From Fragilaria crotonensis (Eukaryota > Bacillariophyta > Fragilariophyceae > Fragilariales > Fragilariaceae), in contig JAKSYS010000025.1 in the NCBI GenBank assembly GCA_022925895.1, positions 62,001-126,000 on the forward strand: DNA of 64,000 nucleotides, in the 5' to 3' direction. The position numbers and the translations under genes are program-made. A model generated the notes under the pieces. That model worked only from the letters and a program-made list of their open reading frames with translations, was not told the DNA's origin and did not search any database. This document shows, in pieces, positions 33,908 through 44,400 of this stretch (its first letter is position 1; each line of letters starts with the position of its first letter).

Positions 33908-35627
33908 ATGATCAACAAAGCACTACTGCTGGCGCTCGCACTCCTCGCTGCTCAGCGTGTTGCGGCGTTTACAGCCCCAACCTCTACTTTATCGAGATCC
34001 TTGGTGGCTCACACAATCCGTCGGCGTGCAACATGCAGCACCTCCACGAGACTACTCATGTCGGACGCGGTCGCCGTTTCTCCGGAAGCTGAGCCGGAAA
34101 ATGAGAAGGAACCTCTGTTTGAAGGTCTTGGTCGAGGTATCTTGCGAGACTACCGAAAACGTCTCCCTCTCTTCAAGTCAGACATTACCGACGGTCTTAA
34201 CGTGCAATCTCTAGCCGCTACTCTCTTTCTTTTCTTCGCCTGCTTGGCGCCAGCCGTTGGTTTTGGAGGGCTCTATGCTGCTGCCACCAATGGAGCTATC
34301 GGAACTATGGAAATGGTTAGCTCGACCGCGGGTTGTGGGATTCTGTACGCGCTCTTTTCAGCTCAACCAATGACCATCATTGGATCAACTGGACCTGTGT
34401 TGGCCTTTGTCGCGACGTTGGCACAGCTTGCCGATAAGATGAATCTCCCCTTCCTACCGCTTTACAGCTGGACTGGACTCTGGACTGCAGCAATCCTCTT
34501 TGTCTCGTCCCTCACCTCCTCGTCGAATCTAGTAAAGTATTTGACCCGTTTCACGGATGAGATTTTTTCTGTCCTTATCAGCGCCATCTTTGTCGTCGAG
34601 GCGGTGTCGGATGTCGGAAGTACCTTTATAAATCCAGCTTCCACCTTTACCAAGGCATTGCTCACCTTTGTGTTGGCCTCTTTTACCTACTTTACGGCCA
34701 CTACGCTTAAGGGGCTTCGCAACACGGTCTACTTCAACAAACGAATTCGCGATACCATCTCGAACTTTGCCCCTACAATTGGCGTCGTGACGGCTTGCAC
34801 GTTGGCACGTTGGGCACGTGTTGTTCATGGAAGTGGTGTGGCAGGATTGCCGTCTCTCGCGCTACCAATCACCTTTGCCACCACGTCAGGGCGTCCATGG
34901 TTGGTTCCACTCCTTGATTTGCCGGTGTGGGCCCGTTGGGCCTCGCTCGTTCCCGCCCTCATGGCGACTGTGTTGCTATTTCTGGATCAAAATATCACTG
35001 TCCGCCTCGTTAATAATCCACAATACAAGATGAAGAAGGGTCGCCGCGAAGGAAATGTAGTGGACGGCATGCATGCCGATATGCTTGTCATTTCACTCCT
35101 GACCGCCTTTCAATCTCTATTTGGCATTCCATGGCTCGTCGCAGCGACAGTACGCTCGGTCTCTCACGTTCGCGCTCTTTCAAAATTCGATGCCAATGGC
35201 AAGGTGGTAGGGACCATCGAACAGCGTTTGACTGGAACCACCATTCATGCCCTAATTGGATGCTGCGTTGTGCTCAGCAAACCTCGAACACTCTTGACAC
35301 AAGTCCCTCTCCTGTTTTGATGGGGCTCTTTATGTACTTGGGAATATCATCCCTCCTGGTAACGAAATGTGGGAACGCATCCTGGGCCTGTTTCAGGATC
35401 CCTCCATCGCCCCCAAGTCCCGATGGACGGATACAGTTCCCAAGAAGACTACAAATATATTTACCTTTGTTCAAATCGCATGCTTGGCAGCCATGTTCTA
35501 CGTCAAGGAGAGCTCCTTTGGCGTTTTGTTCCCCATTGTCATTGCGTTGATGGCCCCTCTCCGATTCGCTTTGGAACGCAGTGGACTCATCAAGAAAGAA
35601 TACATTGAAATTCTCGATGAGGATTAA
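33908..35627 (+). CDS. SLC4-family bicarbonate transporter with predicted plastid-targeting presequence
   Basis: Anion/bicarbonate transporter of the SLC4 family, about 573 residues. The N-terminus from ATG 33908 is a signal peptide (LLLALALLAAQRVAA) cut before Phe (VAA|FTAPTS), followed by a Ser/Thr/Arg-rich, acid-poor stretch (TLSRSLVAHTIRRRATCSTS). This is the bipartite ASAFAP-type presequence for complex plastids. The membrane domain starts near FKSDITDGLNVQSLAATLFL and has ten or more hydrophobic segments, including ALFSAQPMTIIGSTGPVLAF, the substrate-site region conserved in SLC4, and MATVLLFLDQNITVRLVNN. The frame changes twice between about 35310 and 35370 (to PVLMGLFMYLGIS, then NEMWERILGLF), each consistent with a lost base, and ends ERSGLIKKEYIEILDED. 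The large cytosolic N-domain of animal SLC4 is absent. Role: carbon-concentrating supply of bicarbonate, probably at a plastid membrane. Confidence 0.88.
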
Positions 35628-36334
35628 CCGCCGTGACCATGATCCAAAGCACTGTTTTCCCTTGGCCACCATTATTGTAGCACAACCATGTGACGCAACT
35701 ACAAATAAGGTCCAATATCTCTAGACGATCTCAACCCATTCCTTTCAGCACCCTTCAGCCACGTCTTCACCTCCATGCGATGAGTAGTTCTCATTGACGA
35801 GCAACAACCAGAAGTGCACGGAAACCGACCAAGTATCTCGAATCCACTTCGCCACGCATGCATTCGTGGATTGAGACTCTCTCCAGAAACTCGATCAAAT
35901 TTGACAAGAAGATTTGAGAGAGTACTACCGTACCAGGAGCGTATAGACCTATGCGGTTGCTGTAGCACTACAGCATGCCTGTGTTCGTTTTGGTGTCAAC
36001 TTACATGATACTCGTACCATACCCTTGTACTAACTAAGTAGTACTCGAGTATGCTAAGTACTACAGTAAGTACAGGTACCAGGTACTACCATAGTACTCT
36101 ACTACGGTAGTAGGAGTGGAGTGCTTGGAGCTTGGAGGCTTGGACCAGCTGCAAAGCGAATTAGCTGATGACCGTCTACTTTGATCGATGCATCAGGATC
36201 ACATTCGACAGCCAACCATACTACCGTAGGCATCGAAGTTGTTGTGTTCTGGCAAGTGCACTCTATTCCTCTATTACATCTTAACTGCTCCGTCAGTCGC
36301 ATCCCCATCTCGTCACTTTACCGTGTAGCAGACC
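35628..36334. promoter_or_regulatory. Spacer upstream of MCTS1
   Basis: No gene is seen. The first 300 bases are 3' flank of the SLC4 gene. GTAC and TACC words are very dense at about 35925-36115, then ordinary sequence leads to the MCTS1 start. Confidence 0.45.
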
Positions 36335-37029
36335 ATGTTTCGTAAATTTGATCCTGACAAAGATGTATCGACATCGACGCAAGTGAAAGCATCCGTTCAA
36401 CGAGCGATCAAGTCACAAATCCTGGAGTTGAACCCGGGCCTGACGGAGGAAATGCTGGAGGAGCTGCTGCCCAAAAAGCCACCTTTAGTTCAATACAAGG
36501 TCGGTCCTCACATGATGTTGTTTTGCCGACATATTGAATCAGAAGAAGTGTCTACGGAACAGACTTTCCGGCATTCTTCCAACATCGAGATGGACCGATC
36601 CTTCCGACTCTCAAACTAGTGCATTTATATCCTGGGCTGAAGATGACATCAGTGACAGTGGACAAGGGTGCAATTCCATTTTGCGGCGGTGCCAACATTA
36701 TGTGCCCAGGTCTGACTAATCCAGGCAGCTACATGCCTGAAGACACTGAGGACGGACCCGGTGTCGCCAAGGGTGCTGGTGTTGTGATTTTTGCAGAAGG
36801 AAAGGAATACGCGATTGCCGTCGGCGTTATGGTGATGAGCAGTGCCGAAATGTAAGCGGATATGGGGCTTTATCGTTGGATTGTTCGTTTTGGATTGCTG
36901 CTCACATATTTCACACCAACTTTGATATACGTCTGCGACGAGTTTAGCCGGGAAACGAAGAAGGGGATCGGCGTCGAAGTTGCTCATTTCCTCGGCGATG
37001 GACTTTACCAAGCTGACGAAATACTCTAG
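36335..37029 (+). CDS. MCTS1: MCTS1/MCT-1 PUA-domain translation factor, with one intron
   Basis: The homologue of MCTS1 (yeast Tma20), which pairs with DENR in translation re-initiation and ribosome recycling. The start ATG 36335 reads MFRKFDPDKDVSTSTQVKAS, very close to animal MCTS1. The PUA domain has VDKGAIPFCGGANIMCPGL and FAEGKEYAIAVGVMVMS. One frame change lies near 36560-36600, before GPILPTLKLVHLYPG, consistent with a lost base. A GT-AG intron of 96 bases is clear at 36852-36947 (donor GTAAGC, acceptor GTTTAG). Splicing joins SSAE to IRETKKGIGVEVAHFLGDGL and ends at TAG 37027-37029, matching the family's NKGIGIE-HYLNDGLW terminus. Without the intron the protein would stop at once after the donor, so the intron is well supported. 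Confidence 0.9.
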
Positions 37030-39014
37030 ATCACCACTCAGCGTTCCGGAAGCACGTGGGATGGCGATGTCACGAATCACGGCTCTCGCTCTGGAGGTCA
37101 ATACGTCGTGGTCTTGAGGACTAGGAATCCACGTGACGAATGATCGACTGCAACGAAGACTAATCCTGTTTGTGTGTGCGCACTTTAGTTCTGCGCACAT
37201 ATACTAGCGTCTTTCACTAAATAGGCTTCATATTTCGCTACGTCTCTTGCTGAAAGCACGAGTTATCAGACCTTTTCTTCGTAGGAACTTCAAGCACCAT
37301 GTGCCAATCGAAATTTTGCCTGTATACGTTTGTACAAGAGGGTTGTGGTCGTTCAGAAATCGCACATTGCTGTCTATTGGTTTGTGCCTCCGCAAGCCAA
37401 GTATCACGCACCCTCATTCGCATTCTTTAAAGTCTACATGGTTGATATACATTGTCAAACCAGAGTCGCGGCACTGCACTTGCAGCATTTTGTAAGATGT
37501 ACTCAATCCATGTTGGCATGACTATGCTATCTTGCCAAAATGGAAGGTAAAGGACTTCTGCTATTTCCTCCATAACACAATGCATAATTACTACACTTTT
37601 GAGAAAGTACAAAACATATATAACATTCTATCCAGCATGCATTGATGATGTCAAATATGATGATGTGAAAATGCCTCCATTTGTGTTAAAACAAGAGTTA
37701 GGGGAGGGGGCCCACAAACCAGATGAGTCCATTGCTGATGATGTGAGTTTCATGTCCCTACTAGCAAATCACTGGTTACATGTTCAGGTTGCGGCCAACA
37801 GGGCCACGATATAGAACATACAAGAACCAAGTTAGGGATGTACAGTTAATGAACCTAAGAAGTTGGTCTGTGATGTATGTCCAATAGAATAGGCTGTCAT
37901 TTGAGGTTGTGATGCGTGGCTGCATGTTGATGCAGGAAAGTCAGAATTTGTGATAATGCACAACAACAATGGATAGTAGGAATTTTGCCAAGCACTTGAC
38001 CAGTGATGGCAACAATGGAACACGACAGATGGAAGAATTGGAATCGCAGACAAAACCATAGCAAAGTCTTTATGATGGCGTACCACCAATAGAGAAAAAC
38101 TCTGTAGCAGTAGAAAACACATACAAAAATCATAGTCAAATGGGGTGAAAAATCTCAACCAATGCCAAAAAAATGTCTTAAGGTATGTATACTACATTTA
38201 AATGAAGTGCCTGGAGCTGATGAATTCTAAAATGAGCGTCACAAGTTCAGCAACAACTTCACCAATTCTTGCTCTGGTAAAAGAATGACTAATGTTCTGG
38301 ATAGCCAAGAACATCACACAGCACTTGTAAGCAAACAGAATTGAAATCAAAGCATTTTTGAGCAAGATATCTTTAGTCCACAACGGGGTGAAAGTAACGC
38401 CTACAGGCACTTTTTATGTGGTACTGAGTGCTGCGCGTAACCGGAGTTGGTCAGACACAGGAGTAAACAGTAAACAGTGTACAAGTTACAAGTACAAGTA
38501 CCTGGTACTTGTACTCCGTTGATATGAGATGTGTTGGCTTTTTTATCATGTTGGTCGGACGTCGGCGAATTGATTATTCACGATCAGGATCCTTCCAGAT
38601 GGCCACATCCACGTCGCCATAGCAGACGTGGTTTCGCAGTCATCAACAATCCCTTAATCGAATGGGTGATGTGAAATTGGTACTGTAATCCGTGACGAAG
38701 GTTCAACGAATGGTTCGGATTTGGACACCTCACCTTCTGTTCCAAATATGTAGATTGTATTGGAGTACTCCAGTCCTACACTACACCTCTAATGACACGA
38801 TACTCCAAACCGTCAATGACTACATAGAAGTTAGTTGTGATGTTCGAAGGCAACTCGGTGCCTGATAGTGTCGTACACGTCAGCCATCATACCCTGTCAG
38901 AACAATGACCCACCATTTCGCCTCGACTCTCACAATAACTTTCGTTGTTGACTCTCACAATAGCTTTCGTTCTCGACTCTCTCTCTCTGCTTTCTCGTTT
39001 CTACCCTCCCAAGT
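37030..39014. other. Gene-poor region, probably old repeat debris
   Basis: No gene can be supported. 37200-38440 is AT-richer than the genes, with short unrelated reading frames on both strands (the longest, 37832-38158 minus, is Cys/His/Phe-rich without a recognisable domain). It may be a decayed repeat. About 38470-38520 has GTAC/TACAAG words. A CT-rich tract (CTCTCTCTCTC) lies just before the ankyrin gene at 38970-39000 and may be part of its promoter or leader. Confidence 0.35.
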
Positions 39015-40043
39015 ATGGACAAACACATAGCTGAGATCGCGATGGTGGCGAAATTGGTATCAGCAACTTCGTTTACAAGCCTGGACGACAGCTTCGCATC
39101 ATCGGATTCCGAAATCAGTGATGACGACTCCGACACAGAGTGCGACGACGAATCTTATAGCAGCAGCTCCTGCGGTTCGTTAGGCGATGATGAAGAGCTT
39201 CTCATTATCCTTGCCCGGGCATCAGAAAACACATTCACCACGAATCCTGTCTTGCAGTGTTCCTCACCATGTAAGATGAGGCGCTCAACCTCACTTCCTT
39301 CCTTTACAGAGGCGGAAATGAGTTCCACGCAAGTCTCCGTGATGCTAAATCAACTTCGAAGCAGCGACCACGCTAAAAAGGCCACCCGCCGACACAGTCA
39401 TTTTTCCAACATCACAAAACTTGAGCACATCCATGGCGAAGGAATGAAATCGGTAGATGTTTACATTGAGTCCAACTGCATCCTTGACGCTGCAGTTGTA
39501 TTCAACAACATTCTAGCCGAGTCTGGATTTGATTCCCAAGTCATATCTCACAGCGAGCTCGATGACTTCTTCCTAGAAATCACGTCGAGCAGATTGTCAT
39601 CGTACTCCACGGATGTCATCCATGCGGTCAAGAATGGCGACCTTGACATGCTTCGAAAGCTCCACATGGACCAAAATCTCAATATGAACTGTTGCAATCG
39701 CTTCGGGGAAAGCATCGTGCACATGGCGTGTCGCCACTCACAGGTCGATGTGGTCAGGTTTCTGATCAAGGAGGCTGGTGTGACCCTCCGCGTCGCCGAT
39801 GATTTCGGGAGAAATCCATGTCATGACGCCGCCTGGCAGGCCGAACCTAACATGGAATTGATCCAGTTAATCGTGACTCATGAGCCTGACCTTCTCCTCA
39901 TTTCAGACAAACGTGGTTTCACTCCGTTGCAATATGTACGCAAGGGTCAATTTCCGGCATGGGTCGAAGTACTGCATTCAAATCGTGCGAGTATACTGCC
40001 AAGGAAACTGCTGAAGCCAAGGGAATCCTTTTCCCTCCAATGA
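39015..40043 (+). CDS. Ankyrin-repeat protein with acidic Ser-rich N-terminus
   Basis: A 342-residue uninterrupted protein starting at ATG 39015. Residues about 20-65 are strongly acidic and Ser-rich (SDSEISDDDSDTECDDESYS). Then comes a region with RRSTSLPSF, a likely phosphorylation site. The C-terminal half has about four ankyrin repeats: VIHAVKNGDLDMLRKLH, GESIVHMACRHSQVDVVRFL, GRNPCHDAAWQAEPNMELIQ and GFTPLQYVRKGQFPAWVEVL. Similar short ankyrin proteins are a large family in diatoms, with unknown partners. No signal peptide or membrane segment. Function beyond protein binding cannot be stated. Confidence 0.8.
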   Translation: MDKHIAEIAMVAKLVSATSFTSLDDSFASSDSEISDDDSDTECDDESYSSSSCGSLGDDEELLIILARASENTFTTNPVLQCSSPCKMRRSTSLPSFTEAEMSSTQVSVMLNQLRSSDHAKKATRRHSHFSNITKLEHIHGEGMKSVDVYIESNCILDAAVVFNNILAESGFDSQVISHSELDDFFLEITSSRLSSYSTDVIHAVKNGDLDMLRKLHMDQNLNMNCCNRFGESIVHMACRHSQVDVVRFLIKEAGVTLRVADDFGRNPCHDAAWQAEPNMELIQLIVTHEPDLLLISDKRGFTPLQYVRKGQFPAWVEVLHSNRASILPRKLLKPRESFSLQ

Positions 40044-40249
40044 GTGCACAACGAAACTCCAGTCCATGCGACGATCTGTATTGAACGTCGTCGCAGTTGT
40101 TTCAAAGGGATGCTCGGCATGTTGAGGACCTATGCACAAGTGGCCATTTTCCCGATCGATGGCAAATGCTTGGTAGCCAGGACGAAGTAATTGCAGCTAC
40201 TGGTCAAGAAATAGAGCATAAGGAAACCAAATAATTTGTCTGCTTAGCT

Positions 40250-40680
40250 CTACTTTTTCTTGTGCTTTCTTTGGTTGACGTACTTGGAAAGGTGATAGAG
40301 AGTTGTTGCTTTCGGTTTCATGCGTTCCTCGCGAAGCTTCTCTACACAATCATCAACGGCCTTCACATATTTATAAATTGGTTGAATGAAAAAATTGGCC
40401 GCTTCTAAAGTATCCATCACCTTCTGAGTCTCATCCACACATACCGAGTATCCATAGCGCCTTCCAATCTGCAGCGAGGCGTGGTGGCAAGGGTTAGCGT
40501 CATACAGAACGAACGCACAGCAGGCGCAACGGCACTTTTGACTCGCTTACTTTTGTTGCTACCTTCATATGCTCCAGAGAGATACTTATCTTCCTCCCAC
40601 TTGCCATAGCTACAACTGTTGTTCGGAACATTGTTTGCTAGAGCCTGAGAGACACCAGTGGCTAAAAGGAATGCAGACAA
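40250..40680 (-). CDS. Small putatively secreted protein of unknown function, one intron
   Basis: I do not recognise this family. The first exon, from about 40680, reads MSAFLLATGVSQALANNVPN, a plausible short signal peptide, then CSYGKWEEDKYLSGAYEGSN. A GT-AG intron at 40469-40550 (82 bases, donor GTAAGC, acceptor CTGCAG) separates it from the second exon, RRYGYSVCVDETQKVMDTLE, and a lysine-rich end (KYVNQRKHKKK) at stop 40250. The phase is off by one base across the junction, at an AAAA run, again suggesting a small indel. The mature product would be about 100 residues with few Cys. A GTAC-rich spacer lies upstream, as for genuine genes here. Confidence 0.5.
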
Positions 40681-41045
40681 GTGAATGGCGAAGTGACAAG
40701 GGTTGTGGCGAGATGTGTCGTCATTCAGCTGTCACCTGTCACCATATGCTGCTTGTTCCTATCCTCGTAAGATACTGTATCATAGTACTACTAGTACCAG
40801 GTATGCATACTAATAGTTGTACTTGGACTATGCATACCTGCTACAGTTTACAGTAATGTCATACTAACAAGAAACGCATACTGTACACGTCCGAACGGAC
40901 TCGGCGGACCTCAGCCACGAACGAGCTGGATCCTGGATCCCAGTAAAGTTTTGAAAGCAGCGTTTTACCTCCATCACCTTTACGCACCTTTCCATATAAC
41001 TATTCGGATCATCGGTTGTCTCCTAATCCAGTGGCATCCCACCAC
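40681..41045. promoter_or_regulatory. Spacer upstream of the small secreted protein
   Basis: GTAC, AGTACT and TACTAG words are concentrated at 40770-40885. No gene is seen. Confidence 0.4.
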
Positions 41046-41436
41046 TCAATACGCATGTGATAATCGAATGAGTGCGAGCAATCGAAAGCCGCGGCAGGTG
41101 CGCAAGCTGGCAATTGTTTCTGCGTCGTGAGAGTTGACCTTTACTTGTTTTGCAAGAGTGAGTTCGTGTCGTTCAGTGAAGTGAGATCTGTTGTCCTTTG
41201 GCTCTGGTGTGACGAAATTGGGTACCTCGCCCTCGAACTTAAGTGATTCCCTCTGCTGAACCTGTTTGAGCACTTCTTTGACGCTGCTAGTTCTCTTGTA
41301 ACTCCTGTCAGCTTTTGATTTCTGTGCAAGAATAATGTGGAAGAGCTCATTCGCTAGCTGGTCATTGCAGCATCTACCATGGATCGGCTAGTAGCTTTAC
41401 CACATCTTTCGATTGAGTATATCCCGAACGAATCAT
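41046..41436 (-). CDS. Possible small unknown protein
   Basis: Weak call. From ATG 41436 the frame reads MIRSGYTQSKDVVKLLADPW. After a one-base frame change near 41390 it continues as RCCNDQLANELFHIILAQKS, then EVLKQVQQRESLKFEGEVPN and HFTERHELTLAKQ, ending at 41046. Residue use is protein-like (amphipathic, Lys/Glu/Gln-rich) and the break resembles those in the certain genes. No domain is recognised. An alternative is a spliced gene using the GTAAGG donor (about 41450) and the CTACTAG acceptor (about 41391). Confidence 0.3.
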
Positions 41437-44400
41437 CTCTCGCGATCTGACGACCTTACCTTCGTTGATTTTAGTGTTGATTTTTTATAATGATTCGAAG
41501 TCAGATTGGTAAGTCCTTGTCAACGGAAAACCTGCTCGCATCCTTTTTCGGTCAAGGGCCTCCCTAGCTGGGGATACAAAAGCTCTCAGACCTTCATGCG
41601 GATGCTACATTCATGGACAGAGATTTTAGCGACAATGCCAATTCTTAACGGAAAGTCTTAGGTCGAGCAAGTCGTTTGCCATCTGCAATATGCACAGTTT
41701 TTGTGTGCGGACTGGCTTTCCCTTGCACGAGCTACCCACGGTTACCAGTCGTCAGTCCTCAACCCTACATTTCCACTTAATTTCATGTCACCCATTCTCA
41801 CGTTTTAGTGCAGTCATGCTTCAGACTTTAGATGCCTTATGAGACGAGAGTGAATGCAAACCTTGCGTCGGGGAAGAACATCAATTCCAGTGCATGACGC
41901 ATGACACATGATAACAAACTATGACTTTCTACGTGAGGCCACCAATACGACTTTGTCTCCTATCCTTGGTTTGCAAGAAGATGTCAAGTGAGCGCATTTC
42001 CAGGGACTCCGAGAATGGCATACACGTAGTAGTTGCGCTGTTGTTTGGTTCCGTGGTGTTCGACGTGCAGTCAAAACGGTCCATCTGTTGTTTTTTATCA
42101 TGCGCACAAGGGAATGAACACTTCTTACTGTGCATAAGAAATGTCCCAATATTGAGATCACGTCTCTCTATTTTCAGGCCACTGCTTTAAAGAATGACTA
42201 AACACAAGAGTTTTGAAATCTCATCTCAGTGTTACATCCAGGGACAATATTCATTGCCGTATCTTTCCATGTATGAACATATTAATTAAGAGACCGATTT
42301 TCTAGGCCTCTGTATCGTTTGCAATTGTAAAATTGATTCTGTTTAAGTTGATCCCAGCATGGTGGGCATCACAATAATGTTTCAGTGCATCACACTCTAC
42401 TTCTTTCTCAGTTGCCTCCTGCAGACTTTGAAGGACAAAACTGCACTCTGTGACTGTGCCTCCATTCAATGATCTGGAATAGTTCAGTACGCAAATCTTG
42501 ACATGCTGGAATCATGATACAACGGTCGGCATGTTAGCCAAGGTCCAAAGCTCTTTAGGAGCAAGTTGTATTGCTCACAATTGTACACCTTGTCTGATGA
42601 AGAAGCTTCTTTAAAAACCTGGGCTATGAAGCCTACTACAGGTGTTTGGACCTTTGGACATCAGAAAGCACTGCACCATTCAGTATAGACTAGCTAAGTC
42701 CACAAGAAGTTAAACATACTCCTCTCCCTACTTTTGAAATTCAATCTCAATTGCCAAATCCGGTGCCATCATGGTCATTGAACAGCATGATGGATGGCGC
42801 TCCACCCGGACGATCAAAATTCCAAGACTGTCAAACTTCCTCATCATGTCAACTAGTACTAGCTCGGCTGAAATGTTCCCATTCTCATAGCAAAACAGAA
42901 GGTAGGAACTCTCATCCCATTGTAAATGCAAATCTTGCCCACTGGTGGATATTATTTTTGTCATCTACAGTATGCGTCAATGCTTTCATTCCATTCAACA
43001 CCTGCATCAAAACCAGCCAAGCGCTTAACTCTCTTTATCTCCTGTACTGCAGTGATTCTTCAACAAAACAGGAGGGGAATGCCAGTTGCAGAAGTAAAGC
43101 AGAAGACACCATGTGATTTAAGTCTTTTGCGGATGATCTGGTTTGTTGGCAATGCAACTTCTCACAAAGAATCTCACCCCTAGCCACCCAATACTCTTCC
43201 CATCCTTAGGAGACTGCAAGCTGATGTTTGAGTCCACCTTGTCAACAAAGTGCAACAGCGTGACTGCTGGAACATCATGAAAGCTGCAGTGCAAAGTTTG
43301 GATGCATTGCCATGCTGATTATTAAGCCTTCTCCATCCTGGTCCACCCAACAACAATCATCAAACTTGAATACAATGCCTCCATTGACCTGTTCACATTA
43401 GACAATTTCATACATCATTTGAAAGTTCTCACAGGGACATCAATCTTCACAGACATCTGCATTCAAATATTGTCCAACTTCTTACTTCTAGAAAGGTGTC
43501 CATTTCATCTCACAAAACCTTGTCAATATCCCCAACCAGGCTCTCTACTTGTGTCTGTTTTTGCCATTCTGCTGTATTCTGGTGATGGCTCCAACCAACA
43601 AAGGTAGACACCTTCTCAGAGAAAGACAGATATCAACAAAGAGTCCGAATAAAGGAATGCTAATTCGACTCTCCCTACAAAGATTTTTCAACAACAAGAG
43701 AGATAAAGCAAATGAACAAACAGCCCACGCTGGACAATTGTTAGGGTGGGCTTAATGACAGGTGGGAAGTCCACTGCAGCACTGCTCACTTTTTTGGAAG
43801 CCTGTACTGTATTCAAGGGTAAAGGTCATCTGTGAGAGTTGGAGTTCCGCCTTTGTTTGGAACCGCAGCAGTACATAAAATAGATTTCAATTATTTGGTA
43901 TGGCATTCCAGCAATAAGTCAATTCATGAGACAAACTCCAGTTATTACATTGATAGTAGCTCTCGTTTTGAAAGCTATTGATCAAGTCACCAGCTGCTTA
44001 TTCCCAAAGTGACGGACTGTCCCTTGCATGGTAGCTACTAGTGCTTTGGTGCTCCTGTGCTTTGCCCTTGATCAGACAGAAAAGTGCCCAATCTTGCAGT
44101 CTTGGGACACCCAACATCATAATTGTAGTATCTCATTGATTTCTCTGCTATATGTTTCTCTCCTTTGCCTGGTGTTGTCCTGTTTGCATGTACTCTATTG
44201 GTGCCCAACATGTTGTTCCATGATGCTCAACCAATGCTTTTGGTTCCTCAAGCTGACTTGTGGTGGCTTTCAGAAGCAAAAATGATGTATTGCTCCTGGT
44301 GACGACGTCATCAACAGTCGCCGCCCCACTATACAATAGTTCATCCTCATCCCCATCTCCACACCTGGAAGTAAGAAGCTGAACAACTGTATGGCCTCTG

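Noticed and set aside
36649-37200. 183-codon minus-strand frame
   Set aside because: Crosses both MCTS1 exons and its well-supported intron in antisense; no domain.
37832-38158. Cys/His-rich minus-strand frame as a gene
   Set aside because: No domain, AT-rich surroundings and no promoter-side GTAC block at its start.
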